Below are positions 28,710-38,516 of a stretch of 58,437 nucleotides of DNA, piece after piece. The translations under genes and the position numbers were made by a program. The stretch spans positions 5,001-63,437 of the forward strand of contig JAIXKN010000024.1 of NCBI GenBank assembly GCA_026932425.1, in the 5' to 3' direction. The notes beneath the pieces were generated by a model, which saw nothing but the letters and a program-made list of their open reading frames with translations, was not told where the DNA came from and did not search any database. Within the stretch, counting starts at the first letter, position 1; the number at the start of each line of letters is the position of its first letter. Origin of the DNA: Burkholderiales bacterium. Its GTDB lineage: Bacteria > Pseudomonadota > Gammaproteobacteria > Burkholderiales > Burkholderiaceae_C.

Positions 28710-29882
28710 TCAGCCCAGCAGCGCGCGCGCGAACTCGCGGGCCTTGAAGGGCTGCAGGTCCTCCAGCGCCTCGCCGACGCCGATGAAGTAGACCGCCAGC
28801 GGCCGCTGCTTCTCGCTGCACCAGCGCGCGATCGCGACGAGCACGCCGCCCTTGGCGGTGCCGTCGAGCTTGGTCACGACCAGGCCCGTCAGCTGGAGCG
28901 CGTCGTCGAAGGCCTGCACTTGCGCCAGCGCGTTCTGACCGGTGTTGCCGTCGACGACCAGCAGCACCTCGTGCGGGGCATCGGGCTGCGCCTTGGCGAT
29001 TACCCGCCTGATCTTCTTCAGCTCCTCCATCAGGTGCAGCTGCGTCGGCAGCCGTCCGGCAGTGTCGGCGATGACAACGTCGCAGCCGCGCGCGCGCCCG
29101 GCGTTGACCGCATCGAAGGTCACCGCCGCCGGGTCGCCGCCCTCCTGGCTGACGATGTCGACGCGGTTGCGGTCGGCCCAGACCGCAAGCTGCTCGCGCG
29201 CCGCGGCGCGGAAGGTATCGGCTGCGGCCAGCAGCACGCGCTGCTCCGCCGCCGCCAGGTGTCGGGTCAGCTTGCCGATCGTCGTCGTCTTGCCGGCGCC
29301 ATTGACGCCGGCGACCATGATCACGGTGGGCGTGTGCTCGCCGACGACGAGGCCGCGCTCGAGCGGCTGCAGCAGGTCGGCGATCGCATCGGCGAGCAGC
29401 GCCTTCACCGCGGCCGTGTCGGTTGCCTTGGCCTCCTTGACGCGGCGTTTCAGGTCACGCAGCAGGAACTCGGTCGCGCCGACGCCGGCGTCGGCCATCA
29501 GCAGCGCCGTCTCGAGCTCCTCGTAGAGCGCCTCGTCGATGCGCGTCCCGGTGAAGACCTGCGCGATGCTGCCGCCGGTCTTGCGCAGGCCCTGCTTCAG
29601 GCGACCGAACCAGCCGCTCTTCGCGGCCGCCTCGTCCGCCGCCGCCGGCCCGGGCACCACTGCCGCTTCGACGGTCTGCACAGTCGTCGGCGCCGGAGCC
29701 TGCGCGGGCGGCTGCACCGGCTCCGGCGGCGACGTCGCGTCGACCTGAGGCGGGGTGGGCTCCAGCGTCACGAATCCCGGCGACGCGGCTGGGGGCGTCC
29801 CGGATTCCGGCGTCCCCGGCGCCGGCGTCGAGGGCGCTGGAGGCGCTTCCGCGGGCCTCTTCTTCCTGAAAAAGCTGAACAT
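28710..29882 (-). CDS. ftsY: Signal recognition particle receptor FtsY
   Basis: 390-aa GTPase that docks SRP-ribosome complexes at the membrane. N-terminal Pro/Ala-rich A domain (~residues 1-95, starting MFSFFRKKRPAEAPPA), N domain (GLRKTGGSIAQVFTGTRIDE), G domain with GVNGAGKTTTIGKL, ADTFRAAAREQL, DTAGRLPTQLHLMEELKK and TKLDGTAKGGVLVA, ending FIGVGEALEDLQPFKAREFA. Its start is ~40 nt from the divergent tRNA-Met gene; the overlapping TGTATACT box may provide -10 elements for both. Confidence 0.97.
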   Translation of the reverse strand: MFSFFRKKRPAEAPPAPSTPAPGTPESGTPPAASPGFVTLEPTPPQVDATSPPEPVQPPAQAPAPTTVQTVEAAVVPGPAAADEAAAKSGWFGRLKQGLRKTGGSIAQVFTGTRIDEALYEELETALLMADAGVGATEFLLRDLKRRVKEAKATDTAAVKALLADAIADLLQPLERGLVVGEHTPTVIMVAGVNGAGKTTTIGKLTRHLAAAEQRVLLAAADTFRAAAREQLAVWADRNRVDIVSQEGGDPAAVTFDAVNAGRARGCDVVIADTAGRLPTQLHLMEELKKIRRVIAKAQPDAPHEVLLVVDGNTGQNALAQVQAFDDALQLTGLVVTKLDGTAKGGVLVAIARWCSEKQRPLAVYFIGVGEALEDLQPFKAREFARALLG

Positions 29883-29883
29883 C

Positions 29884-29913
29884 TTGATCGACGTGGCGCG
29901 CGCTCTGTATACT
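29884..29913 (+). promoter_or_regulatory. Promoter of tRNA-Met
   Basis: TTGATC (29884-29889), 18-bp spacer, TATACT (29908-29913), 10 nt upstream of the mature tRNA 5' end. On the opposite strand the same box reads TATACA (29911-29906), suitably placed for ftsY, so the -10 elements of the two divergent genes overlap. Confidence 0.6.
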
Positions 29914-29923
29914 TTTCGGTTCA

Positions 29924-30000
29924 GGCGCTTTAGCTCAGTTGGTTAGAGCGACGGAATCATAATCCGCAGGTCCGGGGTTCAAGTCCCTGAAGCGCCACCA
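29924..30000 (+). tRNA. tRNA-Met (anticodon CAT)
   Basis: 77-nt cloverleaf with encoded CCA. Acceptor GGCGCTT/AAGCGCC, D-arm GCTC/GAGC, anticodon loop ATCATAA with CAT, T-arm CGGGG-TTCAAGT-CCCTG. The anticodon stem ACGGA/TCCGC has one A-C opposition at its top. The first acceptor pair is a normal G-C, which fits the elongator rather than the initiator; a tRNA-Ile(k2C) with lysidine cannot be fully excluded from sequence alone. Confidence 0.93.
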
Positions 30001-30102
30001 GAATCCTTCCTGGATGCCTAGCTCGATCGGCCCGACCCTCGCGTCGGGCCGATTCGCTTGAGGCACCCTCTTCCCCTCTTCCACAGCCCCTGGATCCACA
30101 CC

Positions 30103-30483
30103 ATGCTTCGCTGTGCTGCCCTTGGCCTGGCCCTGCTGCTGGGCTCCGCGGCCGTCACCGCCCAGGTGCCGCGGCACTTTCCGTCCAACGCGCTGCGCGG
30201 CGAACTCAGCGGCGTCGCGCCACCGGACGTGCTGGTCGACGGCAAGCCGGCACGCCTGGCGCCCGGCGCACGCGTGCGCAATGAGGAGAACCGCTTCGAG
30301 GTGATGAGCCGCCTCGCCGGGCGCACACTGCTGGTGCACTACACGATCGGCAGCGGCGGCCTGCTGCAGGACATCTGGATCCTGCGCCCCGACGAAATCG
30401 CCAGGCAGCCCTGGCCGCGAACGCCCGAACAGGCCGCCGAGTGGCGGTTCGATGCAAGCGCGCAGAGCTGGAGCCGGCCATGA
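30103..30483 (+). CDS. Hypothetical exported protein upstream of miaB
   Basis: 126 aa with a Sec signal peptide ([20 protein letters not shown], cleavage likely after AAVTA-Q). The mature ~105 residues contain [20 protein letters not shown], a strand-rich core and a C-terminal [14 protein letters not shown] know no family name; similar small exported proteins sit upstream of miaB in other Burkholderiales. Its stop overlaps the miaB start by 4 nt, so the two are coupled. The ATG at 30103 is preferred to an upstream in-frame TTG because the signal peptide begins there. Confidence 0.7.
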   Translation: MLRCAALGLALLLGSAAVTAQVPRHFPSNALRGELSGVAPPDVLVDGKPARLAPGARVRNEENRFEVMSRLAGRTLLVHYTIGSGGLLQDIWILRPDEIARQPWPRTPEQAAEWRFDASAQSWSRP

Positions 30484-31829
30484 GCAATGCGCCCAAGGTC
30501 TTCGTGCGCACCTTCGGGTGCCAGATGAACGAGTACGACTCGGAGAAGATGGTCGACGTGCTGCGTCAGGCCGAAGGCTTCGAGACGACCGACGACCCGG
30601 AGCAGGCCGACCTCGTGCTCTTCAACACCTGCTCGGTACGCGAGAAGGCGCAGGAGAAGGTGTTCAGCGACCTCGGCCGCGTCAAGCACCTGAAGAAGAA
30701 GGGCACGCTGATCGGCGTCGGCGGCTGCGTCGCGAGCCAGGAGGGGCAGGCGATCATCGAGCGCGCACCCTTCGTCGACCTCGTCTTCGGGCCGCAGACG
30801 CTGCACCGCCTGCCGCAGATGCTGCAGGCGCGGCGCCGCGACGGCCGCGCGCAGGTCGACATCAGCTTCCCGGAGATCGAGAAGTTCGATCACCTGCCGC
30901 CGGCGCGTGTGGACGGCGCCACGGCCTTCGTCTCGATCATGGAGGGCTGCAGCAAGTACTGCAGCTACTGCGTCGTGCCGTACACGCGCGGCGAGGAGGT
31001 CAGCCGCCCCTTCGAGGACGTGCTCACCGAAGTCGCCGGCCTCGCCGACCAGGGCGTCAAGGAAGTGACGCTGCTCGGCCAGAACGTCAACGCCTATCGC
31101 GGCCGCATGGGCGACACGGACGAGATCGCCGACTTCGCGCTGCTGCTGGAATACGTCGCCGAGATCCCGGGCATCGAGCGGCTGCGCTACACGACCAGCC
31201 ACCCGAAGGAATTCACCGCCCGCCTCGTCGAGGCCTACGCGCGCATCCCCAAGCTCGTGGACCACCTGCACCTGCCGGTGCAGCACGGCAGCGACCGCAT
31301 CCTGGCGGCGATGAAGCGCGGCTACACGACGCTCGAATACAAGAGCACGATCCGCAAGCTGCGCGCGGTGCGCCCGGGCATCAGCCTCTCGAGCGACTTC
31401 ATCGTCGGCTTCCCGGGCGAGACCGAGGACGACTTCGCGCGCACGATGGCGCTGATCGAGGAGATCGGCTTCGACACCTCGTTCAGCTTCATCTACAGCC
31501 CGCGCCCCGGCACGCCGGCGGCCAACCTGCACGACGCGACGCCGCACGAGCTCAAGCTGCGCCGCCTGCACGAGCTGCAGGCCGCGCTCGAGCAGAACGT
31601 GGCCCGCATCAGCGCCAGCCGCGTCGGCACGGTGCAGCGCATCCTCGTCGAGGGCCCCTCGCGCAAGAGCCCGAGCGAGCTGATGGGCCGCACCGCCTGC
31701 AACCGCATCGTCAATTTCGACGGCGGCCCGGATCCCAGGCGACTGATCGGCCAGATGATCGACGCGCGCATCACGCAGGCTCTGCCGCATTCGCTGCGCG
31801 GCACGCTGTTGCTCGACGAGGCGGCCTGA
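30480..31829 (+). CDS. miaB: tRNA-2-methylthio-N6-dimethylallyladenosine synthase
   Basis: 449-aa radical-SAM methylthiotransferase modifying A37 of tRNAs that read UNN codons. The N-terminal cluster domain has Cys in [26 protein letters not shown] and [11 protein letters not shown]; the radical-SAM CxxxCxxC motif is [18 protein letters not shown]; a TRAM domain ends the protein ([25 protein letters not shown]). The ATG at 30480 follows the conserved family start ([16 protein letters not shown]). Confidence 0.97.
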   Translation: MSNAPKVFVRTFGCQMNEYDSEKMVDVLRQAEGFETTDDPEQADLVLFNTCSVREKAQEKVFSDLGRVKHLKKKGTLIGVGGCVASQEGQAIIERAPFVDLVFGPQTLHRLPQMLQARRRDGRAQVDISFPEIEKFDHLPPARVDGATAFVSIMEGCSKYCSYCVVPYTRGEEVSRPFEDVLTEVAGLADQGVKEVTLLGQNVNAYRGRMGDTDEIADFALLLEYVAEIPGIERLRYTTSHPKEFTARLVEAYARIPKLVDHLHLPVQHGSDRILAAMKRGYTTLEYKSTIRKLRAVRPGISLSSDFIVGFPGETEDDFARTMALIEEIGFDTSFSFIYSPRPGTPAANLHDATPHELKLRRLHELQAALEQNVARISASRVGTVQRILVEGPSRKSPSELMGRTACNRIVNFDGGPDPRRLIGQMIDARITQALPHSLRGTLLLDEAA

Positions 31830-31863
31830 GCCGGGCGCGCCGCGTGCATGGGCCCGGATCGGC

Positions 31864-32142
31864 TCAGCCGCTCTTGCGCCGGCCCAGCCAGCTCAGCACC
31901 AGCGTCACCGCCAGCACCATCAGCGCATAGGTCGCGATGCGGCCGTCGCGGCCGAAGAACACCAGGCCCAGGATGGTCGCGATCGCCGCGGCGCCGCAGC
32001 TCCAGGCGAGCAGCCGCGCCCAGCCCAGCCCGGCATGGCGGCGGCGCCACAGCAGCCGCGCCCCACTCGCGGCCAGCGCGCCGTAGAGCAGGCCGAGTGC
32101 GAACAGGTTGAGCAGGTGCCAGAGGAAGTCGGCCGGGCCCAT
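31864..32142 (-). CDS. Small membrane protein, unknown function
   Basis: 92 aa with three predicted membrane segments ([56 protein letters not shown]) separated by an Arg-rich loop [10 protein letters not shown]. No family recognised. Divergent from hemA with ~120 nt between; convergent with miaB, 34 nt away. Confidence 0.65.
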   Translation of the reverse strand: MGPADFLWHLLNLFALGLLYGALAASGARLLWRRRHAGLGWARLLAWSCGAAAIATILGLVFFGRDGRIATYALMVLAVTLVLSWLGRRKSG

Positions 32143-32251
32143 GCGACGAGCGCCAAGGAGGGTGCGATGCCTTGATTTCCGACAGCGCCGCGCCCAGGTT
32201 CAGGCATGAGACTGGGAAATCCCGGGCCGGCGGCAAACGCGGCCCGGATCC

Positions 32252-32257
32252 TACAAT
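32252..32257 (+). promoter_or_regulatory. -10-like element directly before hemA
   Basis: TACAAT, then seven bases (CCGCGCC), then the GTG start of hemA at 32265. No Shine-Dalgarno fits between them. Leaderless arrangement. Confidence 0.5.
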
Positions 32258-32264
32258 CCGCGCC

Positions 32265-33575
32265 GTGTCCGTCTTTGCCCTCGGCCTGAACCACCAGACC
32301 GCGCCGCTCGATCTGCGCGGCCGTTTCGCGTTCGCGCCCGAAGCCACGGGTGCGGCGCTGCGCGGGCTGCAGGCACAGCTGGCAAGGGTCTCTCCCGAAG
32401 CGGCGCTGGTCTCGACCTGCAACCGGACCGAGCTCTACCTCGCGGCACCGCAGGTCGCGCCGCGCGAGCTCGTCCCGCCGGTGATGGGATGGCTGGCCGG
32501 CCAGGGCGGCATCAGCGCCGATCAGCTGCAGAGCCACACCTACGTGCTCGAGGACCACGCCGCGGCACGCCACGCGTTTCGCGTCGCCTCGGGGCTGGAT
32601 TCGATGGTGCTCGGCGAGCCGCAGATCCTCGGCCAGATGAAGCAGGCAGTGCGCCAGGCCGACGAGGCCGGGACGCTCGGCACCACGCTGCACCAGCTCT
32701 TCCAGCGCTCGTTCTCGGTCGCCAAGGAGGTGCGCACCGCGACCGAGATCGGCTCGCATTCGATCAGCATGGCAGCCGCTGCCGTGCGCCTGGCCGGCGA
32801 GCTCTTCGAGCGGCTGGACGAGGTCAACGTGCTCTTCATCGGCGCCGGCGAGATGATCGAGCTCGTCGGCACGCATTTCGCGGCGCGATCGCCGCGCAGC
32901 ATGAGCGTCGCCAACCGCACGATCGAACGCGGCGAGCGCCTCGCGGCACGCTTCGGCGCGCAGGCGCTGCGCCTGGCGGACCTGCCCGGCCGGCTGCACG
33001 AGTTCGACGCGGTGGTCTCGTGCACCGCCAGTTCGCTGCCGATCATCGGCCTGGGCGCCGTCGAGCGCGCACTGCGCCAGCGGCGGCACCGGCCGATCTT
33101 CATGGTCGACCTGGCCGTGCCGCGCGACATCGAACCGGAGGTGGCGTCGCTGCCCGACGTCTACCTCTACACCGTCGACGACCTCTCGACGCTGGTGCAG
33201 ACCGCCGGCGAGAAGCGCCAGGCCGCGGTGCAGCAGGCCGAGGCGATCATCGACGCCGGTGTGCAGAGCTTCGCCCACTGGCTCGACCACCGCAGCTCGG
33301 TGCCGCTGATCCAGGCGCTGCACCGCCAGTCCGAGGACTGGAGCGCAACGGTCATCGCGCGCGCGCGCAGACAGATCGCCCGAGGCACGCCGATCGAGGT
33401 CGTGCTCGAGACGATGGCGCGCGGGCTTTCGCACAAGATGCTGCACGGAGCGCTGGCCGAGCTGCACTCGGTCAACGGCGCCGAGCGCGAGCAACTGGCG
33501 CAGACGGTCTCGCGCCTGTTCCTGCGCGGCAGCAGCCGCAGCCCCGGCGGCGGCTCCCGTCGGCTTCCTGAATAG
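32265..33575 (+). CDS. hemA: Glutamyl-tRNA reductase
   Basis: 436-aa NADPH-dependent enzyme producing glutamate-1-semialdehyde, first committed step of tetrapyrrole synthesis by the C5 route. Starts [20 protein letters not shown]; the active-site Cys is in [31 protein letters not shown] and the NADPH loop [12 protein letters not shown] follow; the C-terminal dimerisation helix is Gln/Ala-rich ([19 protein letters not shown]). The start is GTG 32265; an in-frame ATG at 32172 would add an unconserved leader. It heads hemA-prfA-prmC, a classic proteobacterial order. Confidence 0.95.
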   Translation: MSVFALGLNHQTAPLDLRGRFAFAPEATGAALRGLQAQLARVSPEAALVSTCNRTELYLAAPQVAPRELVPPVMGWLAGQGGISADQLQSHTYVLEDHAAARHAFRVASGLDSMVLGEPQILGQMKQAVRQADEAGTLGTTLHQLFQRSFSVAKEVRTATEIGSHSISMAAAAVRLAGELFERLDEVNVLFIGAGEMIELVGTHFAARSPRSMSVANRTIERGERLAARFGAQALRLADLPGRLHEFDAVVSCTASSLPIIGLGAVERALRQRRHRPIFMVDLAVPRDIEPEVASLPDVYLYTVDDLSTLVQTAGEKRQAAVQQAEAIIDAGVQSFAHWLDHRSSVPLIQALHRQSEDWSATVIARARRQIARGTPIEVVLETMARGLSHKMLHGALAELHSVNGAEREQLAQTVSRLFLRGSSRSPGGGSRRLPE

Positions 33576-33592
33576 CCCCTGAACGCAGGCTG

Positions 33593-33616
33593 GGGGCTGC
33601 GTGCGCGCAGCCCTTG
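33593..33616 (+). other. Hairpin between hemA and prfA
   Basis: GGGCTGCG (33595-33602), loop TGCG, CGCAGCCC (33607-33614), extendable by two G-U pairs to ten. No U-run follows, so it is more likely an attenuator or mRNA-stability element than a full terminator. prfA starts 14 nt downstream. Confidence 0.5.
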
Positions 33617-33629
33617 GCGACCTCACGGC

Positions 33630-34730
33630 ATGAACCCGACACTCGTCGACCGCATCGAACGCCTGACGTTGCGCCTGACCGAGCTCGATGCCCTGCTCGC
33701 CGACCCGGCGGTGGCCGCGGACATCAAGCGCTACCGCAGCCTCTCGCGCGAGCAGGCCGAGGCCGCCGAGATCGTCGGCCTGTTCCGCCGGCGCCGCGGA
33801 TGCGAGTCCGATCTCGCCGCAGCGCGCGAGATCCTCGCCGATCCGGCGACCGATGACCCCGGGATGGAGGCGATGGCGCGCGAGGAGATCGCCACCTGCG
33901 AGGCAAGGCTGGAGCAGCTCGACGCCGCGCTCCAGGCCGCGCTCCTGCCGAAGGATCCGGACGACGCGCGCAACGCCTTTCTCGAGATCCGCGCCGGCAC
34001 CGGGGGCGACGAATCCGCGCTCTTCGCCGGCGACCTCGCGCGCATGTACCAGCGCTACTGCGAGCGCCAGGGCTGGCGCACCGAGATCCTGAGCGAGCAC
34101 GCCGCCGAGCTCGGCGGCTACAAGGAGCTCGTGCTGCGCATCGAGGGCGACGCCGTCTACGCCAGGCTGCGCTTCGAGTCCGGCGGCCATCGCGTGCAAC
34201 GCGTGCCGGCCACCGAATCGCAGGGCCGCATCCACACCAGCGCCTGCACCGTGGCGGTGATGCCCGAACCCGATGAAGCCGAGGAGCTGCAGCTCAACCC
34301 GGCCGAGCTGCGCATCGACACCTATCGCGCCAGCGGCGCCGGCGGCCAGCACGTCAACCGCACCGACAGCGCGATCCGCATCACCCACCTGCCCACCGGC
34401 ATCGTCGCCGAGTGCCAGGACGACCGCAGCCAGCACCGCAACAAGGCCAAGGCGCTGGCGGTGCTCGCCGCACGGCTGCGCGAGAAGGAGCAGGGCGAGC
34501 GCCTTACGCGCGAAGCCGCCACGCGCAAGGCGCTGATCGGCAGCGGCGACCGCTCCGACCGCATCCGCACCTACAACTTCCCGCAGGGCCGGGTCACCGA
34601 CCACCGCATCAACCTGACGCTGTACCGGCTCGCGGCGGTGATGGAAGGCGATCTCGACGAACTGATCGCCGCGCTGCAGGCCGAACGCGCAGCGCAGCAG
34701 CTCGCCCAGCTCGAAACCGGAATCACCTGA
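33630..34730 (+). CDS. prfA: Peptide chain release factor 1
   Basis: 366-aa factor terminating translation at UAA and UAG. The codon-recognition loop contains the PxT-type tripeptide PAT ([20 protein letters not shown]), and the ribosomal peptidyl-transferase motif is GGQ in [18 protein letters not shown]. The Gln of GGQ is the substrate of PrmC, encoded by the next gene, whose start overlaps the prfA stop (TGATG). Confidence 0.97.
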   Translation: MNPTLVDRIERLTLRLTELDALLADPAVAADIKRYRSLSREQAEAAEIVGLFRRRRGCESDLAAAREILADPATDDPGMEAMAREEIATCEARLEQLDAALQAALLPKDPDDARNAFLEIRAGTGGDESALFAGDLARMYQRYCERQGWRTEILSEHAAELGGYKELVLRIEGDAVYARLRFESGGHRVQRVPATESQGRIHTSACTVAVMPEPDEAEELQLNPAELRIDTYRASGAGGQHVNRTDSAIRITHLPTGIVAECQDDRSQHRNKAKALAVLAARLREKEQGERLTREAATRKALIGSGDRSDRIRTYNFPQGRVTDHRINLTLYRLAAVMEGDLDELIAALQAERAAQQLAQLETGIT

Positions 34731-35548
34731 TGCGCGTCGCGCAGGCGCTGGCGATGGCGCGTGCGCAGGGCGTGGACCGCCTGGATGCGCAGCTGCTGCT
34801 CGCACACCGGCTGCAGCGCCCGCGAAGCTGGCTGATCGCGCACGACGACGAGGAACTCGACGCCGAGGCCGAGGGCCGTTTCGCCGCCGATCTGGCGCGT
34901 CGGGCCGAGGGCGTGCCGCTCGCCTACCTCGTCGGCGAGCGCGAGTTCCGCGGTCTCTCGCTGGCCGTCACGCCGGCGGTGCTGGTGCCACGGCCGGACA
35001 CCGAGACCCTGGTCGAGTGGGCGCTCGAATGCCTCGCCGGCCGCAGTCGCCCGCGCGTGCTCGACCTGGGTACCGGCAGCGGGGCGATCGCGATCGGCAT
35101 CGCGCGCGCACGGCTCGACGCGGTCATCAGCGCAACCGACGTCGATCCCGAGGCCGTGGCGGTCGCGCGCGCCAACGCGGCGCGGCATGGCGCGTCGATC
35201 GAGTTCCTGCACGGGAGCTGGTGGGAACCCGTCGCCGGGCGCCGCTTCGACCTCGTGCTCTCCAACCCGCCCTACATCGCCGAGAGCGACCCGCACCTGC
35301 CTGCGCTGCGGCACGAACCGCAGCGGGCGCTGACCTCCGGCGCCGACGGCCTCGATGCGCTGCGCGAACTGGTCGCGGGCGCGGCGGCGCATCTGGAAGC
35401 CGGCGGGCAGATGCTGGTCGAGCACGGCGCCGAACAGGGGACTGCGGTGCGCGCCCTGTTCGCCGCAAGCGGGCTGCGCGCGCTTGGCACCCGCCGTGAC
35501 CTGGGCGGGCGCGAGCGCTGCACGGGCGCGGCGCTTGCAGGACCCTGA
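34730..35548 (+). CDS. prmC: Release factor glutamine methyltransferase
   Basis: 272-aa SAM-dependent enzyme methylating the GGQ glutamine of RF1 and RF2. N-terminal helical domain (AQLLLAHRLQRPRSWLIAHD), then LVPRPDTETLVEWAL, SAM motif VLDLGTGSGAIAIGIA, TDVDPEAVAVA, and the active-site LVLSNPPYIAESDPHL. The ATG at 34730 overlaps the prfA stop by one base. Length is normal for the family. Confidence 0.95.
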   Translation: MRVAQALAMARAQGVDRLDAQLLLAHRLQRPRSWLIAHDDEELDAEAEGRFAADLARRAEGVPLAYLVGEREFRGLSLAVTPAVLVPRPDTETLVEWALECLAGRSRPRVLDLGTGSGAIAIGIARARLDAVISATDVDPEAVAVARANAARHGASIEFLHGSWWEPVAGRRFDLVLSNPPYIAESDPHLPALRHEPQRALTSGADGLDALRELVAGAAAHLEAGGQMLVEHGAEQGTAVRALFAASGLRALGTRRDLGGRERCTGAALAGP

Positions 35549-35602
35549 GTGCTGCGCAGCGCCCGCGAGGCCTGCCGGCTGAAGGCGTTATTGCCTTTGC
35601 CG

Positions 35603-35608
35603 TATAAC
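35603..35608 (+). promoter_or_regulatory. Candidate -10 of grxD
   Basis: TATAAC, 48 nt before the grxD ATG, in a locally AT-richer stretch. CTGAAG 18 nt upstream could act as a weak -35. GAGAGG precedes the start codon. Confidence 0.4.
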
Positions 35609-35656
35609 CGCGGCTTCGTTTCCTTTCCACGCATTCCATTTTCGAGAGGCTTCGCC

Positions 35657-35971
35657 ATGAGCGACGTTCGCCAGCGCATCGACGACCTGGTCAAGGGCAA
35701 CCACGTGATGCTCTTCATGAAGGGCACCGCCCAGTTCCCGATGTGCGGTTTCTCCGGCCGCGCGATCCAGGTCCTGCAGGCCTGCGGCGTCACCGAGTTC
35801 AAGACCTTCAACGTGCTCGAGGACGAGGAGATCCGCCAGGGCATCAAGGACTACTCGCAGTGGCCGACGATCCCGCAGCTCTACGTCAACGGCGAGTTCA
35901 TCGGCGGCTCGGACATCATGATGGAGATGTACCAGTCCGGCGAGCTGCAGGAGATCCTGCAGGGCCGCTGA
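35657..35971 (+). CDS. grxD: Monothiol glutaredoxin (Grx4-type)
   Basis: 104-aa CGFS glutaredoxin that binds and transfers [2Fe-2S] clusters with glutathione. KGTAQFPMCGFSGRAIQVL carries the CGFS site; DYSQWPTIPQLYVNGEFIGG includes the cis-Pro loop and GSH-binding residues, then SDIMMEMYQSGELQ. It has its own putative promoter after prmC. Length is standard for a single-domain monothiol glutaredoxin. Confidence 0.97.
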   Translation: MSDVRQRIDDLVKGNHVMLFMKGTAQFPMCGFSGRAIQVLQACGVTEFKTFNVLEDEEIRQGIKDYSQWPTIPQLYVNGEFIGGSDIMMEMYQSGELQEILQGR

Positions 35972-35986
35972 GAGCGGCAACCGGCC

Positions 35987-36619
35987 TCAGGCGACGCGGA
36001 TGTCCCAGCGTCGCTGGGCGCCGAACACCATGTTCGGATACTCGTGGCGCCCGCGGCTGCCGTTGTAGCGACCCAGCGCCAGCGTCAGGTCGCCGCGCTC
36101 GATGTCGAGGTAATGGCGCAGGATCACGCAGCCGAAGCGCAGGTTCGTCTGCAGGTGAAAGAGCCGGCTGGGGTCGCCGTCGCCGATGGTGCGCATCCAG
36201 AACGGCATCACCTGCATGTAGCCGCGCGCACCTGCGCGGCTGATCGCATACTTGCGAAAGCCGCTCTCGACCTGGATCAGCCCGAGCACGAGTGCGGTCT
36301 CGAGGCCGGCACGCCGGCTCTCGTACCAGACGGTCTCGAGAAACTCGACCCGCACCTGGTGCTCGGCCTTGCGCGGACGCAGGCGCTGACTGGCCTCGCC
36401 GAGCCAGCGCAGATAGGCCACGCGCTCGTCGATCTGCTCGAAGTGAGGTTTCGGGGGCGCGAGTTCCGCGACCGAGGCCACCAGGGCCGAGCGCACCGCG
36501 TCGGCCAGCGGCTCCTCGATCTGCCCGCCGGCGCGCGCCTGCTGCGCAGGCAGCAGGGCAAGCCCTGCGCCCCCGAAGACGAGGCTGCGACGCGCGCGGG
36601 CCGAAGACGAGAGTTCCAT
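35987..36619 (-). CDS. Lytic transglycosylase (SLT family)
   Basis: 210-aa exported peptidoglycan-cleaving enzyme. The signal peptide MELSSSARARRSLVFGGAGL contains a twin-arginine-like ARRSLVF. The SLT domain has the catalytic Glu in LIQVESGFRKYAIS, then RAGARGYMQVMPFW, LRFGCVILRHYLD and ALGRYNGSRG. The ATG at 36619 lies 10 nt after the proS stop; longer readings overlap proS. Convergent with grxD (15 nt between). Confidence 0.9.
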   Translation of the reverse strand: MELSSSARARRSLVFGGAGLALLPAQQARAGGQIEEPLADAVRSALVASVAELAPPKPHFEQIDERVAYLRWLGEASQRLRPRKAEHQVRVEFLETVWYESRRAGLETALVLGLIQVESGFRKYAISRAGARGYMQVMPFWMRTIGDGDPSRLFHLQTNLRFGCVILRHYLDIERGDLTLALGRYNGSRGRHEYPNMVFGAQRRWDIRVA

Positions 36620-36629
36620 CGGGCAGCGT

Positions 36630-38378
36630 TCAGCTCGCCAGCCGGTCCTTGACGGCGGCCAGCGCATCGGCCAGCGGCACGACGCTCGCCTGCCCATCGC
36701 GCCGCCCCTGCACCTCGACGGTGCCGGCCTTCAGGCCGCGATCGGATACGACCACGCGCAGCGGCACGCCGATCAGCTCCCAGTCGGCGAACATCGCGCC
36801 CGGGCGCTCGCCGCGGTCGTCGACCACGACGTCGATCCCCGCGTCGGCGAGCTGGTCGTGTAGCCGCGTGGCCGCCGCGCGCACCGGCTCGCTGCGGTCG
36901 ATGCCGATCGGGCAGACCACGACCGTGAACGGGGCCATCGACGCCGGCCAGATGATGCCGCGCTCGTCGTTGTTCTGCTCGATCGCGGCACCGAGCAGCC
37001 GCGTCACGCCGATGCCGTAGCAGCCCATCTCGAAGGGCTGGGGCTTGCCGTTCTCGTCGAGGAAGGTCGCGCCCATCGGCTCGCTGTACTTCTTCGTGCC
37101 GAGGTAGAACACATGCCCGACCTCGATGCCGCGCTGGATCGCAAGGCTGCCCTTGCCGTCGGGCGACGGGTCGCCGGCAACGACGTTGCGGATGTCGGCC
37201 ACCAGATCCGGTTCGGGCAAGTCGCGCCCCCAGTTCACGCCGGTCAGGTGGAAATCGGCCTCGTTGGCGCCACAGACGAAGTCGGCCATGTTCGCGACCG
37301 TGCGGTCGGCGACGAGCCTGACCGGCTTCCTCGTCGCGACCGGCCCGAGGTAGCCGGGCTTGCAGCCGAAGTGTTCCTCGATCTCCGCGGCCGTGGCGAA
37401 ACGAAAACCGCCTTTGAGCCCCGGCAATTTGCCCGCCTTGACCTCGTTGAGCGCATGGTCGCCGCGGACCATCAGCAGCCACAGCGTCGTCTTCTGCACC
37501 GTGCCGGCTTCGTCCTTCTCGTCGGTGGCGAGCACGAGCGACTTCACCGTGCGCGAGAGCGGCAGACCCAGCAGCTCGGCCACCTCCTCGCAGGTGGCCT
37601 TGCCTGGCGTTGGCGCGCGCACCATCGCCTGCGTCGGCGCGGCGCGCTCGGTCAGCAGCGGCAGCGCCTCGGCCAGTTCGATGTTGGCGGCGTAGTCGCT
37701 GCCTGGACAGTAGGCGATCGCGTCCTCGCCGGTATCGGCGATGACCTGGAACTCGTGCGAGGCGTCGCCTCCGATCGCGCCGGTGTCCGCTGCCACCGCG
37801 CGGTATTGCAGGCCCAGGCGGTCGAAGATGCGCTTGTAGGCGTCGAACATGACCTGATAGCTGCGCAGCGCCGCGGCCTTGTCGCGGTCGAAGGAGTACG
37901 CGTCCTTCATCGTGAACTCGCGCCCGCGCATGACGCCGAAACGTGGCCTGCGCTCGTCGCGGAACTTGGTCTGGATGTGATAGAAGTTGCGCGGCAGCTG
38001 ACGATAGCTACGCAGCTCCTGTCGTGCGATGTCAGTGATCACTTCCTCGCTGGTCGGCTGAATCACGAAGTCGCGTTGGTGGCGATCCTTCACGCGCAGC
38101 AGTTCCGGGCCGTAAGCCTGGAAGCGGCCGGTCTCCTGCCAGAGCTCGGCCGGCTGCACCACCGGCATCAGCAGCTCGATCGCTCCGGCGCGGTTCATCT
38201 CCTCGCGGATGATCGCCTCGACCTTGCGAATCACGCGCAGCCCCATCGGCATGTAGCTGTAGATGCCGGCCGACAGGCGCTTGATCAGGCCGGCGCGCAT
38301 CATCAGCCTGTGGCTGACGATCTCGGCGTCGGCCGGGGCTTCCTTGAGGGTCGAAACGAAGGTCTGTGAGGCTTTCAT
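36630..38378 (-). CDS. proS: Prolyl-tRNA synthetase
   Basis: 582-aa class II synthetase of the bacterial type with an INS editing domain. Motif 1 region [20 protein letters not shown], motif 2 [20 protein letters not shown], editing domain at ~residues 225-400 ([36 protein letters not shown]), motif 3 [13 protein letters not shown], and a C-terminal anticodon-binding domain ([14 protein letters not shown]). Divergent from rppH across ~138 nt. Confidence 0.97.
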   Translation of the reverse strand: MKASQTFVSTLKEAPADAEIVSHRLMMRAGLIKRLSAGIYSYMPMGLRVIRKVEAIIREEMNRAGAIELLMPVVQPAELWQETGRFQAYGPELLRVKDRHQRDFVIQPTSEEVITDIARQELRSYRQLPRNFYHIQTKFRDERRPRFGVMRGREFTMKDAYSFDRDKAAALRSYQVMFDAYKRIFDRLGLQYRAVAADTGAIGGDASHEFQVIADTGEDAIAYCPGSDYAANIELAEALPLLTERAAPTQAMVRAPTPGKATCEEVAELLGLPLSRTVKSLVLATDEKDEAGTVQKTTLWLLMVRGDHALNEVKAGKLPGLKGGFRFATAAEIEEHFGCKPGYLGPVATRKPVRLVADRTVANMADFVCGANEADFHLTGVNWGRDLPEPDLVADIRNVVAGDPSPDGKGSLAIQRGIEVGHVFYLGTKKYSEPMGATFLDENGKPQPFEMGCYGIGVTRLLGAAIEQNNDERGIIWPASMAPFTVVVCPIGIDRSEPVRAAATRLHDQLADAGIDVVVDDRGERPGAMFADWELIGVPLRVVVSDRGLKAGTVEVQGRRDGQASVVPLADALAAVKDRLAS

Positions 38379-38464
38379 CGCGGGTCCAGGTCACGCACGC
38401 GCCCGACGCAGCCGGATTGAAGCCGTCATTGCGCCCGATGCGGGTTTGCGAGCTATCGCGGAGT

Positions 38465-38485
38465 GCACCGCGTCGGTGCGATAAT
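38465..38485 (+). promoter_or_regulatory. Candidate rppH promoter region with hairpin
   Basis: GATAAT (38480-38485) is a good -10 for rppH, giving a ~25-nt leader. Immediately upstream GCACCG (38465-38470) and CGGTGC (38474-38479) form a 6-bp inverted repeat in the spacer region, an operator-like position. A second small repeat TGACT-TT-AGTCA follows at 38485-38496. Confidence 0.4.
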
Positions 38486-38516
38486 GACTTTAGTCACAAG
38501 AATCTGGGGTCAGATT

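Noticed and set aside
31920-34805. Long minus-strand open frame opposite hemA and prfA
   Set aside because: Shadow frame; the plus-strand genes have all family motifs.
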